Origin: Limnohabitans sp. TEGF004
GTDB taxonomy: Bacteria; Pseudomonadota; Gammaproteobacteria; Burkholderiales; Burkholderiaceae_C
Direction of reading: 5' to 3'
DNA: 64,000 nucleotides
Assembly (NCBI RefSeq): GCF_027924965.1
Contig: NZ_AP027057.1
Coordinates: 1-64,000 of the forward strand
The notes under the pieces are model-generated. The model made no database searches. It was not told where the DNA came from and was given only the letters and a program-made list of their open reading frames with translations. The position numbers and the translations under genes were made by a program. Every line of letters begins with the position of its first letter. Position 1 is the stretch's first letter. This document shows positions 27,491 through 36,704 of the stretch, piece after piece.

Positions 27491-27585
27491 CTCTTTGGCT
27501 GTCTTTTTTGAACTCGTATTTGTTAATGAACATGCTGAGTCGTAAGAGAAAGCATTTTTAATTCACTTTTTAGGAGAAGCGTGAC

Positions 27586-28746
27586 ATGAAGAAATTTTGT
27601 TCAGCCTTAGTGGCAACAGGGTTGGTGTTTCCGTTGGTTGCATATGCAAATGAAGCGGGGGCAGTGCAGAGTGAGAACAACATTAAGTTCTATGGGTTTG
27701 TTCGCTTTGATGGAACTCACGATTTAGGATCCAACAACACAGCGAATGGTGATTGGGCAAGTTTTTTGCAAAGTCAACCAATTGAAGGATCAATCGACTC
27801 GAAGAAACGTGGTGGTACCTACTTAACGGCGCGGACCTCAAGATTCGGGTTTGATGGCAAATTGGCAGGGGGTACTGTAGGCTTCAAATTAGAAGGTGAT
27901 TTCAACGGTACAACAGCAGAGGGTGGCCAAACAGGGCGAGCGGCTAACAACGGGACAGGTTTGCGAATTCGTCACGCATACGTGGAGATTCAGAATTGGT
28001 TGGTCGGACAAACATGGTCAAACTATGAAGACTTTGCTGGCTTGCCTGAGACGGTTCAGTTCAATCCCTCTTTAACTGCCGCCGCACCGAGGCAAGCACA
28101 GGTCAGATACACGGTCAATCTTCCGACCTCGCAGTTGAGCTTCGCCGTCGAAAACGGGGGAAGTTATACGAGCGGAGCTTCGGGTGCAGATTTTGATAAG
28201 GGGGTCGATGTCACTGCGCGCTGGAACAAGGCTGGTGATTGGGGGCATGTCTCTGCACGTATGGCCTCTGTCGGTTACAACACCACGGATAACAGTGGCG
28301 TGACACATAGTGCGCGTGGTTACCAAGCTGGGTTGAGCGGATCCACGGTTGTTCCTACTGGCAAGTTTGTGTATGGGGCATTTACAGGTAATGGTGGGGG
28401 GCGTTACGCGTGGGGCTCATTGTTCCAAGGGGCTGTGTTGACCAATAGCGGAATCAGTCTTTTCAAGTCGCACGGATCCCACGTTGGGTACACGCATAAC
28501 TGGTCAGGAACGCAACGCTCTAATTTGGCTTATTCGGTTGTGAACTTCGCAAATAACCCTAACGCAATTGCAAATGAGAGTAACAAGAAAATTTCTCAAA
28601 TGCATCTCAACTTAATTTCTAATGTGGCTAAAAATACAGAGCTTGGTGTTGAGTATGCTTACGGGAAACGCACGTTGATGAATCCAACTGGTGACAACTA
28701 CGGAGTAGAGAAGAGATTGAATGTTGCACTAACAACAATGTTCTGA
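27586..28746 (+). CDS. DcaP-like outer-membrane porin
   Basis: This is a trimeric-type porin with 386 residues. A signal peptide is clear (MKKFCSALVATGLVFPLVAYA, cleavage after about residue 21). The mature part starts with strands such as NNIKFYGFVRFDGTHDLGSN and has TARTSRFGFDGKLAGGTVGFKLEGDFNG, HAYVEIQNWLVGQTWSNYEDF and APRQAQVRYTVNL, all characteristic of the DcaP family. It ends with Phe (LTTMF) as outer-membrane barrels do. DcaP porins take up dicarboxylic and aromatic acids. It stands divergent to the 2-aminobenzoate operon, 281 bp apart, and is a likely uptake channel for that substrate. Confidence 0.85.
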   Translation: MKKFCSALVATGLVFPLVAYANEAGAVQSENNIKFYGFVRFDGTHDLGSNNTANGDWASFLQSQPIEGSIDSKKRGGTYLTARTSRFGFDGKLAGGTVGFKLEGDFNGTTAEGGQTGRAANNGTGLRIRHAYVEIQNWLVGQTWSNYEDFAGLPETVQFNPSLTAAAPRQAQVRYTVNLPTSQLSFAVENGGSYTSGASGADFDKGVDVTARWNKAGDWGHVSARMASVGYNTTDNSGVTHSARGYQAGLSGSTVVPTGKFVYGAFTGNGGGRYAWGSLFQGAVLTNSGISLFKSHGSHVGYTHNWSGTQRSNLAYSVVNFANNPNAIANESNKKISQMHLNLISNVAKNTELGVEYAYGKRTLMNPTGDNYGVEKRLNVALTTMF

Positions 28747-28748
28747 AA

Positions 28749-28784
28749 GAACAGGCCTTCGGTTCGAAGGAGTCGTGGGCCTGT
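28749..28784 (+). terminator. Nested hairpin behind the porin gene
   Basis: An outer stem ACAGGCC/GGCCTGT (28751-28757 with 28778-28784) overlaps an alternative inner hairpin CCTTCG-GTT-CGAAGG (28756-28770). No T run follows, so it may work as a weak or Rho-assisted terminator or as an mRNA-stabilising structure. Confidence 0.45.
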
Positions 28785-29253
28785 CGGTTCTATCATTACC
28801 AATAGTGGCACTCACCCAAATCTTTAGACATATCCCTGATGTCCACCCAAATTTCCACACCTGAAGTGATCGGGGGCAGGGTCTCAACGCCGACACCTGT
28901 GGGCAGGACGCATGTTCTGGCTTTCCCCGTAGGAAGGCCAAGGGGAGAATGTCTTGAAACCCAACTAACGCGCCACCGTCATCACGCTGCTGTAGCGCGA
29001 CACCCCATAGCGTGAGATTGCCCGCATCACCGGAATCACCGCTAAACCACTCGCAGCTATCGCACCGCTGGCTGCTTGATCCTTCAAACTACTAGCCATA
29101 TCACTGAATTAGAAGTTAGCCCAAGGTGTTAAGATTATTGCAAAACATGATGGTTTATATTTGCGGTAACAGTTGAATTACTCAAATGCTGTTGCGCGAA
29201 CTGAGCAGGCTCGGAATCGGCAATGCGTAAGTTACGCCGAGCATCTTCTATTT
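28785..29253. other. Intergenic region between porin and fimbrial operon
   Basis: No full gene is visible. The minus strand from about 29100 to 28967 is open (SLKDQAASGAIAASGLAVIPVMRAISRYG) and may be a decayed coding remnant of unknown origin. A phrase CACCCAAAT occurs twice at 28813 and 28844. I could not identify an element. Confidence 0.35.
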
Positions 29254-29805
29254 CTAATACTGAAGTAAGAACTGGGCACGACCATTAAAATACCCATTAG
29301 ATCTTGCACCACTACCTTGGAGATGAACTTGTACTGGTTCGAATTCAATTCGAACGTAGTTAATTACCCCTGAGACAGCTCTCCCAGAATAAGAGCCACC
29401 AACCATATCTCTGAAATTCCTATCGACAACTCCACCATTGACGGTTTTAATTTTTGGATGAACTAGTATTTTATCTGTGCCAAACCCAGATAATATCAAT
29501 GCGTTAGTAATAGGGTCGGAATCTTGCAGGGCGATAACTAATTGGTAATTCGTGTCAGTATCGCATTTAAAAGAAATGTTTGTAGACATCGGTGTGTTCT
29601 TCAACTCAAATTTATCATTTCTTCCCTTAATTAGGGATGCATTAGCTCGAACTTGACTTACAGGAGCGTCTATCACACACAGTGCTGAAGCTGTGCTTGG
29701 AAGTATTATTGTATCTATGATTAGGAGAAAGAGACAATTTCTAGCATGTTTCAATTGTGCCAAAATGGCACTCTTAATGTAGACAATTTGAGCCAAGTTA
29801 TTCAT
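29254..29805 (-). CDS. Fimbrial minor subunit (last gene of chaperone-usher operon)
   Basis: This is a secreted fimbrial subunit of 183 residues. An N-terminal hydrophobic segment (CLFLLIIDTIILPSTASA, about 25-42) looks like a signal peptide on a longer leader. The mature part, CVIDAPVSQVRANASLI, then TNISFKCDTDTNYQLVIALQDSDP, then NGRAQFLLQY, has the cysteine pair and the final alternating strand typical of donor-strand-exchanged pilins. It overlaps the chaperone stop by 4 bp. It is shorter than the usual two-domain tip adhesin, so it may be a minor pilin; no separate adhesin gene follows. Confidence 0.75.
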   Translation of the reverse strand: MNNLAQIVYIKSAILAQLKHARNCLFLLIIDTIILPSTASALCVIDAPVSQVRANASLIKGRNDKFELKNTPMSTNISFKCDTDTNYQLVIALQDSDPITNALILSGFGTDKILVHPKIKTVNGGVVDRNFRDMVGGSYSGRAVSGVINYVRIEFEPVQVHLQGSGARSNGYFNGRAQFLLQY

Positions 29806-30557
29806 TCCCTTATGACGATGATGTTCTCTATTTTGTCATGATGGACTACTTGGAGAACAAGGCTGGAGATGGCCTCTGTCGTATCGATGTTGAATAACCG
29901 CTCGTGGCGAGCTAGGACAGTCCCTAATCCGTTTATTTTAGTACCATTCAAGATATACTGACGGATATTAATACGGGAGTCACCCATATTCTTCACAAAC
30001 AAGCTCAGCTTTCTCCCATTTTGTTTATATGATGCAACGACTTTCACAAGTTCCTTTTCTTTCTTCGAGAAGTCCGAAACATAGACTGGGACTGTAATCG
30101 CCATACCAACTCCAACATTCGGGGTCACAGTTTTAATATCAGCGAGTTTTTCATTTTCTTTTTCAGGAGTTGGAATCAAAATCTCATTAAACATAACTCG
30201 ATATAAACCTTCTCCTTCTATCGAGTCGCCAACATATCTGACTTTGAAGACAGCACTATCACCCGGATTCACCCTATGAACTGGTGGAAATATTTCTAGA
30301 TCATTACTAGGGACGGTTGACAAATTTCCTAGTTTGTCCATGTCCCAAGCAAGCCCTTTGCTTGTGATGAAGATAGTATCGTCGCGGTCGTTAAATAGAG
30401 TGAATGTGATTACTTTATTAAACCCTTTGGTAACATTGAGCTCGCCAACTAATTTATCCACACCTAAGGCCGAACATACAGAATATGAAATGTACAATGC
30501 TAGACCAAAAATTCGAAATTTCCAAGACATTTTGAATCTCCAAGAAGAAATATTCAT
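29802..30557 (-). CDS. Periplasmic fimbrial chaperone
   Basis: This is a PapD-like or alternate-class chaperone of 251 residues that caps fimbrial subunits in the periplasm. The signal segment is FRIFGLALYISYSVCSALG (about 13-31). The mature part starts with ELNVTKGFNKVITFTLFNDRDDTIFITSKG (the first immunoglobulin-like domain). PPVHRVNPGDSAVFKVRYVGDS at about 103 is the region of the subunit-binding strands. The length and absence of the classical PapD signature fit the alternate (CFA/I-like, alpha) chaperone class. It lies between usher and minor subunit. Confidence 0.82.
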   Translation of the reverse strand: MNISSWRFKMSWKFRIFGLALYISYSVCSALGVDKLVGELNVTKGFNKVITFTLFNDRDDTIFITSKGLAWDMDKLGNLSTVPSNDLEIFPPVHRVNPGDSAVFKVRYVGDSIEGEGLYRVMFNEILIPTPEKENEKLADIKTVTPNVGVGMAITVPVYVSDFSKKEKELVKVVASYKQNGRKLSLFVKNMGDSRINIRQYILNGTKINGLGTVLARHERLFNIDTTEAISSLVLQVVHHDKIENIIVIRE

Positions 30558-30570
30558 TTGAACTCTGTAA

Positions 30571-32901
30571 TTAATTGCACTGTAATGTCGACATCGTTGC
30601 GTTGTGTTGATGCCTCAATTCTAGGTCCGCTGGTAGTTGAACGATACATCTTTCCCTACTTCTAGGTATCGTTACAAGAATGGACGTAATATCGTTAGGT
30701 AAATCCTCTAGGAAGACTTCGCCATTTTCTAGAACGTACACATGTTCACCAAGATTGAGGACAGAACCAGTTGGGACAACATTACCCGCCTTAAAAATCA
30801 ATCTTATCCACCCTTGTCTCACATTCTTGACCTCTGGCTCCCAGTATGTCGCAGTCCATGGGTCTGGATTTCTTCCTACCAATACATTGGGTAATTTAAT
30901 GTTGTTCGGAACTTCTTCTGCCGCGACTCTTAATGAAGGGGTGATATTTGTTCCATACATTGGGATAACTGCATAACCATCCTGATTAGTTACAGATTTT
31001 ACGATTCCGTTATTATCTTCTACAGTTCTATTGCTTAGCCCTTTCAAGCGAAGAACGGCCAAGCCATTCTCGACCGTGCGAGTCGTAATAATATTTTCAT
31101 CAAAAAAGATCAGACCACCAGACTCATTGAGGCCTAGGGAGTAACTTCCATCATTTTTAATTCGTACATTGGCCTGATACGCCCCATGCCATGGATAATA
31201 ATTAACGGAGCTATTGATATTAGTCGTAGATTGGCCATACGGTTGCTTCGTTATATCCGCACCCATTGAGTACTGCGTTTCATTGTTAGCCGTATTCGTA
31301 TATGAGGTTGAATAAGATCTCATTGCATCGTGATTGTCAGAGCTATTTAGACTAATACTATTCATTAGATGAGCCTTATCTAGCGCAATCGTTGCTATTA
31401 AACCTAAAACAAATGATCGGTTGTTGTCTGTGCGCTGTTCAGTTCCATATAAAGAGATTCCCCATCCTTTTGTGACTGGGACACTCCAATTAAATCCGAA
31501 GCTCGAAGATATAGGGCGAGAGTCGATTGATGATGATCTCAAGAACGAGAGTCGACCGGCTCTTCCCGCTGGGACTTGCAGACTATGTCGGATGTTTTTG
31601 CATATGCTTTCTTCCCCTATTGAAAAATTTGACGCAGGACAACTCTGCTGTGTAAGGCCGGAATACCAACTCGCATGCTCGGAATGTAAGTTGATTCCCC
31701 AATATCCATTTTTCTTGGGATTAACAAAATTTTTCTCAATGGAACGATTCTGACCAGCGCCAATTGATAGCCAAGTCTTTGGAATAAGATCGAAGGAAAC
31801 ACCCCTCGCATGTGAATACTTCCCAAGTGTTGCTGATAGTTCGCCTGTTAGATATTTGTTGATTCCATATCGATAAAGGAATCCTGTTCCAATATCATTT
31901 ATCTCAGTTAAACGGATATTGTTGGATCTTGTGCTGTTTTTAATTTGCCCGAAAAACAACTTCCAGTTCGCCTCGCCAGTTGGTAGCAATTGGGGTGTTA
32001 CTGGTATAAATTCATTCCATGTCCGAACCTCACGTCCTGAGTCGTCGACCAATGTTAGGGCGTATTGGCCATTATCAGAAGCGTTGGAAGTAAGATGGGA
32101 GAGAGGCAAGCTGTAATAACCTGCTGAAATTGGGATTTCCTTTATTAAAACGCCCCTTGCTCGAATCTGAATTCTGCCAGGAACATCAGCAAACCCTTGT
32201 ATCGATCTTATTTCATCTCTAGGGCGACGATGCTCTTCTGATTCTAATACCAGTCCATACAAAGTAGTCGCGGCCCCCGTATTATTCACTACGTTCAATC
32301 CGAACTTGGCCGTGAACCTTTTCTCAGGGAAACTGCGTTTCCAACTTGCATCACGTAGAAATCCGAAAGATCGTCCATTTGCATTGGATGCGTATCCATC
32401 TAGTGTGAATAGGCCAAAGGGGGAATATTTTTTCCCACTTATTCCTAATGTTATATTTGTCATTTTAGTCTGCTCGAACCAAAAGCCAGTTTCATGCTGT
32501 AGGGCATACACGTTTATGGGCGATCCAAGAGGAGTCTGGCGCAACTCGCTAGATATGGGTGTTTCCCTAGCAGCAGCCTGTGGCTCATAATCGGAAGGGC
32601 TCACGTGAGCCCTTCCTATGTTTTTACCGTCCAATCTCTCTATTTTCACCTTTGTTTTCCAAAATGGGCGTCCTTCGCAAATTAGTCCATCTGGAATTTT
32701 CTGGAGTTTCACGCGCTCGAAGAACAATCCTTCTAAGTAAAGGGAGTCATCTCCATGACGAACACATGTTGCATATGCACCCATAAGAGATTCATTGAGA
32801 TAAATTAGCCTGTCACTAACTTGTATATCTGTTTCTGAGACCGCACTTTGAGCGATCATTAAGAAAGCAAGCGCTAATCCCTCACTTCGTGAGCTTCCCA
32901 A
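30571..32901 (-). CDS. Outer-membrane fimbrial usher, TcfC/CfaC-like
   Basis: This usher exports and assembles the fimbrial subunits; 776 residues. I read a TTG start at 32901 with AAAGGTGATG about 10 bases before. A signal-like segment is EGLALAFLMIAQSAVS (about 7-22). The barrel contains the usher pattern, e.g. PGRIQIRARGVLIKEIPISAGYYSLPLSHL, then QYALTLVDDSGREVRTWNEFIPVTPQLLPTGEANW near 255-320, which is the plug region. Size and the C-terminal carboxypeptidase-like domain (LRLKGLSNRTVEDNNGIVKS...) place it in the alternate chaperone-usher class. It follows the major pilin by 16 bp. Confidence 0.85.
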   Translation of the reverse strand: MGSSRSEGLALAFLMIAQSAVSETDIQVSDRLIYLNESLMGAYATCVRHGDDSLYLEGLFFERVKLQKIPDGLICEGRPFWKTKVKIERLDGKNIGRAHVSPSDYEPQAAARETPISSELRQTPLGSPINVYALQHETGFWFEQTKMTNITLGISGKKYSPFGLFTLDGYASNANGRSFGFLRDASWKRSFPEKRFTAKFGLNVVNNTGAATTLYGLVLESEEHRRPRDEIRSIQGFADVPGRIQIRARGVLIKEIPISAGYYSLPLSHLTSNASDNGQYALTLVDDSGREVRTWNEFIPVTPQLLPTGEANWKLFFGQIKNSTRSNNIRLTEINDIGTGFLYRYGINKYLTGELSATLGKYSHARGVSFDLIPKTWLSIGAGQNRSIEKNFVNPKKNGYWGINLHSEHASWYSGLTQQSCPASNFSIGEESICKNIRHSLQVPAGRAGRLSFLRSSSIDSRPISSSFGFNWSVPVTKGWGISLYGTEQRTDNNRSFVLGLIATIALDKAHLMNSISLNSSDNHDAMRSYSTSYTNTANNETQYSMGADITKQPYGQSTTNINSSVNYYPWHGAYQANVRIKNDGSYSLGLNESGGLIFFDENIITTRTVENGLAVLRLKGLSNRTVEDNNGIVKSVTNQDGYAVIPMYGTNITPSLRVAAEEVPNNIKLPNVLVGRNPDPWTATYWEPEVKNVRQGWIRLIFKAGNVVPTGSVLNLGEHVYVLENGEVFLEDLPNDITSILVTIPRSRERCIVQLPADLELRHQHNATMSTLQCN

Positions 32902-32917
32902 ATCTTTACATCACCTT

Positions 32918-33586
32918 TTAGTAGTCCACAGTAACCCTTGCTGCTCCCGTAAATACATCTCCAGTTGGCTTTCCCACTTTTGCTGCGGAATTTGAATTGT
33001 AAAAAGTGGGTCGCCATGTCACCTCTGAGATAAATTCACTTGCACTTGCCGTTTTGGCCAAGAAAGCTGTTGAATACGGTCTCGTCAATCCTGAATAATT
33101 GGTATAACTCCACCCAGCGGGGACCTTGTCAATTGATACCTGCTCATATTCGAGCATCGCAGCACCACCGAAAAATGCGACGGGTGGAGTGGATGAATCC
33201 ACTAAGAATTGTGTCGCCACCCACCCTGCTGCCCAAGGAACCGAGCCAGGTGCTGGGGCGACTAGAAATCCGGTTATCACGGTGGGCTCACTACAAGTAA
33301 TTGTTGTTGTGATCTCTAGAGCTGGGCTCGTAACTCTATTGGACATGCCAACTCCAGGAGTGGTAATGCCATGTGCTGTCAAATAATTCCCTAGTGACAA
33401 TGTTGAATTTGTTGCAGTGGGCAATTGGAGGGCACCTTTCGAATTAGTCACTTTGCAGGATGGTGAACTAACGGCTAACGAGATACCAATGTCAGCAGTT
33501 GCGGTGGCAGCCACTGCGCTGTTCGCAAGGCATACGCCTACCAACCAAATCGCAGCCGCGGGTACTTTCATTCTCAAGAAATGCAT
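32918..33586 (-). CDS. Fimbrial major subunit (CFA/I-like pilin)
   Basis: This is a secreted pilin of 222 residues. The signal peptide is VPAAAIWLVGVCLANSAVAA, with cleavage after about Ala27. The mature N-terminus (TATADIGISLAVSSPSCKV) has the alternating residues of a donor strand. The Cys in SSPSCKV and the later Cys in TTTITCSEPT could form the disulphide. It ends in AARVTVDY. It heads the four-gene operon (pilin, usher, chaperone, minor subunit). A Gly/Thr-rich, low-charge composition fits a structural subunit. Confidence 0.8.
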   Translation of the reverse strand: MHFLRMKVPAAAIWLVGVCLANSAVAATATADIGISLAVSSPSCKVTNSKGALQLPTATNSTLSLGNYLTAHGITTPGVGMSNRVTSPALEITTTITCSEPTVITGFLVAPAPGSVPWAAGWVATQFLVDSSTPPVAFFGGAAMLEYEQVSIDKVPAGWSYTNYSGLTRPYSTAFLAKTASASEFISEVTWRPTFYNSNSAAKVGKPTGDVFTGAARVTVDY

Positions 33587-33766
33587 GATGATTACTCCTG
33601 TTAAGACATGTCTATTTTATTACAACCAGAAAGAAAAACAATACTAAAGAATCTTTAATTTTGCGCATGGAAGGTTGCAACTAACCGGGCGCGGTGTGCC
33701 GTTCCAAAGTAGTTTCTTTAGCGCCATGGGGTTGAGAGGCAGAGTCAAGCTGTGCTGTGAAATTGT

Positions 33767-35176
33767 TTACATGTGTTGGGGAATGTCCGTTTTTTTCGCA
33801 TACCAGACAAAATACACAACGCTAAGGAAAATCAAAGCAGGGATGCCAAAGACCAATGTCATTTGGAATTCCTTTGTGAATGCGGTGGTGATCATGATGG
33901 CCAGCATGAGAGCTCCACCCAAAAATGTCAGGTATGGAAAACCAGGCATGCGAAAGGGCAAGGCTTGTGAGTTTTCATTGCCCCACTTCTTCCGGAAGAA
34001 GAAATGAGTGACAAAGATCATGAACCATGTGAACAGGGCACCAAACATTGAAACGGCCATCATGAGGGTGAAAGATTGCTCTGGAGCAACGATACTTAGA
34101 ACGGTTGCCAGTGCAATGCCGCCAGTGGAGAGCAGCAATCCCAGCATTGGAATGCCACGTTTGTTAAGACGGCCGAACTGTTTAGGTGCATAGCCTGCGC
34201 AAGACAAACTAAACATCATTCGTGTTGTGATGTAGAGCTGGCTATTCATTGCGGAGAGTGCTGCGATAAGAACAACGAAATTCACCACGCCTGAGGCGCC
34301 AGAAATGTTGACCGCAGTCATAACTTTGACAAATGGACTTTCTTCATGGCCGGCTTGGGTCCATGGGACGATGGCAAGCATGAGACCCATTGTGAGTAGG
34401 TAAAAGAGTGCTAAGCGGATGAGTGTTGTACGAACTGCACTCTTGATGGCTTTTTCTGGCTCGTGTGCTTCGCCAGCAGCTACCGCAATCATCTCGATTC
34501 CAAGGTAACCGAATATCGAGACGATGACTGCAATCCACATTCCCCATAACCCTTGCGGGAAAAAGCCCCCATGTTCGGTGTAATGATGAAACCCGGGAAT
34601 TACGTCACCAACTCTTGTGGCGGGACCAAAGACGACATATGAACCAATCATGATGAATGCAAGGATGGCAACGATCTTGATTACCGAGAACCAGTATTCA
34701 ACGAGGCCAAAAATATTGACACTGAACGCATTGATCAGGACTAGGGCAAGAGAGAAAGATGAAATCCAGAACCAACTCGGTATGTCTGGGTACCAGAACT
34801 TCATGTAAATGCCGATGGCCGTTACTTCAGTTCCAACGGCTAAGACATTGCATGCCCAGTAAGCATAGCGAACCATGAACCCTGCCCACGGTCCCATGTA
34901 GTGTTCTGCGTACGCACCAAAAGATCCTGAGGTGGGGTGAACAATGGTCATCTCTGCGAGGCAACCCATCAGGATCAGGGCGATGAGCGCGCCAACAGCG
35001 TAACTGAGGATCACGCTTGGACCGGCAAAACCAATCGCCAATCCACTTCCTAAGAACAAACCGGTGCCGATTGCGCCTCCAATTGCAATCATGCCCATTT
35101 GTCCTGCGCTCAGGACCTTCTTGAGCCCTTGCTCTTGCTCGACGATTTGCTGGAAGCTATCCATAGATTTGCTCAT
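33767..35176 (-). CDS. APC-family amino-acid permease (CycA/GabP-like)
   Basis: This is an inner-membrane symporter with 469 residues and about twelve membrane spans. The start of span 1 (MGMIAIGGAIGTGLFLGSG, about 28-46) is the signature of the amino-acid transporter subgroup with CycA, GabP and AnsP. Other conserved stretches are HPTSGSFGAYAEHYMGPWAGF and FSFGYLGIEMIAVAAGEAHEPEKAI in outline. It is divergent to dadA-alr (234 bp apart), so D-alanine, glycine or L-alanine is the likely substrate. This is inferred from the neighbours. Confidence 0.9.
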   Translation of the reverse strand: MSKSMDSFQQIVEQEQGLKKVLSAGQMGMIAIGGAIGTGLFLGSGLAIGFAGPSVILSYAVGALIALILMGCLAEMTIVHPTSGSFGAYAEHYMGPWAGFMVRYAYWACNVLAVGTEVTAIGIYMKFWYPDIPSWFWISSFSLALVLINAFSVNIFGLVEYWFSVIKIVAILAFIMIGSYVVFGPATRVGDVIPGFHHYTEHGGFFPQGLWGMWIAVIVSIFGYLGIEMIAVAAGEAHEPEKAIKSAVRTTLIRLALFYLLTMGLMLAIVPWTQAGHEESPFVKVMTAVNISGASGVVNFVVLIAALSAMNSQLYITTRMMFSLSCAGYAPKQFGRLNKRGIPMLGLLLSTGGIALATVLSIVAPEQSFTLMMAVSMFGALFTWFMIFVTHFFFRKKWGNENSQALPFRMPGFPYLTFLGGALMLAIMITTAFTKEFQMTLVFGIPALIFLSVVYFVWYAKKTDIPQHM

Positions 35177-35410
35177 GCAGTCTCACTCCTTGAGGTTTTA
35201 TTGTTAAACGATGGCGACAGCTCGATCCTGTGGACCGGTGCGCGTCGCAGTAGGCACTTGTTGTGCAGAAGAACTCCGAACGGGTATTACCGAAGGCTAA
35301 CTCGATAAATAACCCATTAGACTCATTATTGTTTCGTTTAGTAAATAATACAAACTAATAAGCGGGGGTGTTTACCCTAGTCTTTGAATAAACTTTGAAT
35401 GGGGAAAGTA

Positions 35411-36685
35411 ATGCAAGTTGTTGTTTTGGGTGGAGGAGTCATAGGTGTATGTACTGCGTATTACCTTGCAAAAGAAGGTGTTGATGTCATCGTGCTGGAG
35501 GCGGGTTCAGACGTCGCTACGGCGACGAGTTACGCCAATGCAGGGCAGATCTCCCCTGGATATTCCACGCCATGGGCAGCGCCAGGCATGTCTTTGAAGG
35601 CGTTGAAGTGGATGTTTCAAAAGCATGCGCCGTTGAGTGTTGGGTGGGATGGAAGTTTGTTTCAATTGCGTTGGATGTTGCAATGGTTTTCAAATTGCAA
35701 CGAGTCGAGTTACACGCGTAACAAAGAACGGATGATGCGCATTTCGGAGTACAGCAGGGATTGTTTGCAACAACTCAGAGCAGAAACGGGGATCTCATAT
35801 GAACACAGATGCGCGGGGACATTGCAACTTTTCCGTGAGCAGGCTCAGGTTGATGCTGCACAAAAAGATATCCGTGTTTTGCATGAGTGTGGAGTTCCAT
35901 TCGAGCTTTTGGATCGAGATGGAGTGATTCGGGCTGAACCAGGGCTTGAAGGAGCGAGCGCACTGATTGCTGGTGGGTTGAGATTGCCCAAAGATGAAAC
36001 AGGAGATTGCCGTTTGTTTACGCAAGAACTTTCTCGGATGGCGCGAGCGTTGGGAGTCCGTTTTCAGTTTGGTATGAGGGTCGAGAAGTTGTTGAATGTG
36101 GGAGACAAGATTACAGGGGTTCAGTATGAAAAAGGCGGAAAGCGAGGTGTGCTGTCTGCAGATGGTTATGTAATGGCAATGGGAGTTGGCTCTCGACAAG
36201 CTCTCTTGGATGTTGGAGTAGGTGTGCCGGTTTACCCCGTGAAGGGATATTCACTGACGATGCCGGTGTTAGATCCTTCTCGTTCACCGATATCTACAGT
36301 TTTAGACGAGACGTACAAGATTGCGATTACACGTTTTGATCGGCGGATTCGTGTGGGTGGGATGGCCGAGTTGAAAGGTGTAGACCGTACGTTGCCGAGT
36401 CAACGCCGCGAAACGTTAGAGATGGTGGTCAAGCAGTTATTTCCTGGTGGGGATTTGTCGAAAGCGGAATTTTGGACGGGGTTGCGTCCGATGACTCCGG
36501 ATGGTCCTCCGATTGTGGGTGAAACGTTTTTTCAGAACCTCTATTTGAATCTCGGGCATGGAACGCTGGGCTGGACGATGGCCTGTGGTTCAGGTCGATA
36601 TGTGAGGGATTTGCTTCTGGGAAGAGAGACGCAAATCAGACAAGAGGGATTGTCGATGCGACGTTATAGCCGCAATGTGATTTAA
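35411..36685 (+). CDS. dadA: D-amino-acid dehydrogenase, small subunit type
   Basis: This is an FAD enzyme of the inner membrane face that deaminates D-alanine and other D-amino acids to 2-oxo acids, passing electrons to quinones. From the ATG at 35411 (GGGGAAAGT just before) it has 424 residues; an ATG four codons upstream is less likely. FAD motif [30 protein letters not shown] is at 3-32. Conserved phrases are [19 protein letters not shown] and [19 protein letters not shown], then [17 protein letters not shown] near the C-terminus. It forms an operon with alr (19-bp gap). Confidence 0.94.
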   Translation: MQVVVLGGGVIGVCTAYYLAKEGVDVIVLEAGSDVATATSYANAGQISPGYSTPWAAPGMSLKALKWMFQKHAPLSVGWDGSLFQLRWMLQWFSNCNESSYTRNKERMMRISEYSRDCLQQLRAETGISYEHRCAGTLQLFREQAQVDAAQKDIRVLHECGVPFELLDRDGVIRAEPGLEGASALIAGGLRLPKDETGDCRLFTQELSRMARALGVRFQFGMRVEKLLNVGDKITGVQYEKGGKRGVLSADGYVMAMGVGSRQALLDVGVGVPVYPVKGYSLTMPVLDPSRSPISTVLDETYKIAITRFDRRIRVGGMAELKGVDRTLPSQRRETLEMVVKQLFPGGDLSKAEFWTGLRPMTPDGPPIVGETFFQNLYLNLGHGTLGWTMACGSGRYVRDLLLGRETQIRQEGLSMRRYSRNVI

Positions 36686-36704
36686 ATCTAAGAGGAGACA
36701 AGAA

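Noticed and set aside
28785..28960. An IS21-type end around CCACCCAAATTTCCACACCTG
   Set aside because: It reminded me of IS ends, but no transposase sequence or matching inverted copy is nearby.
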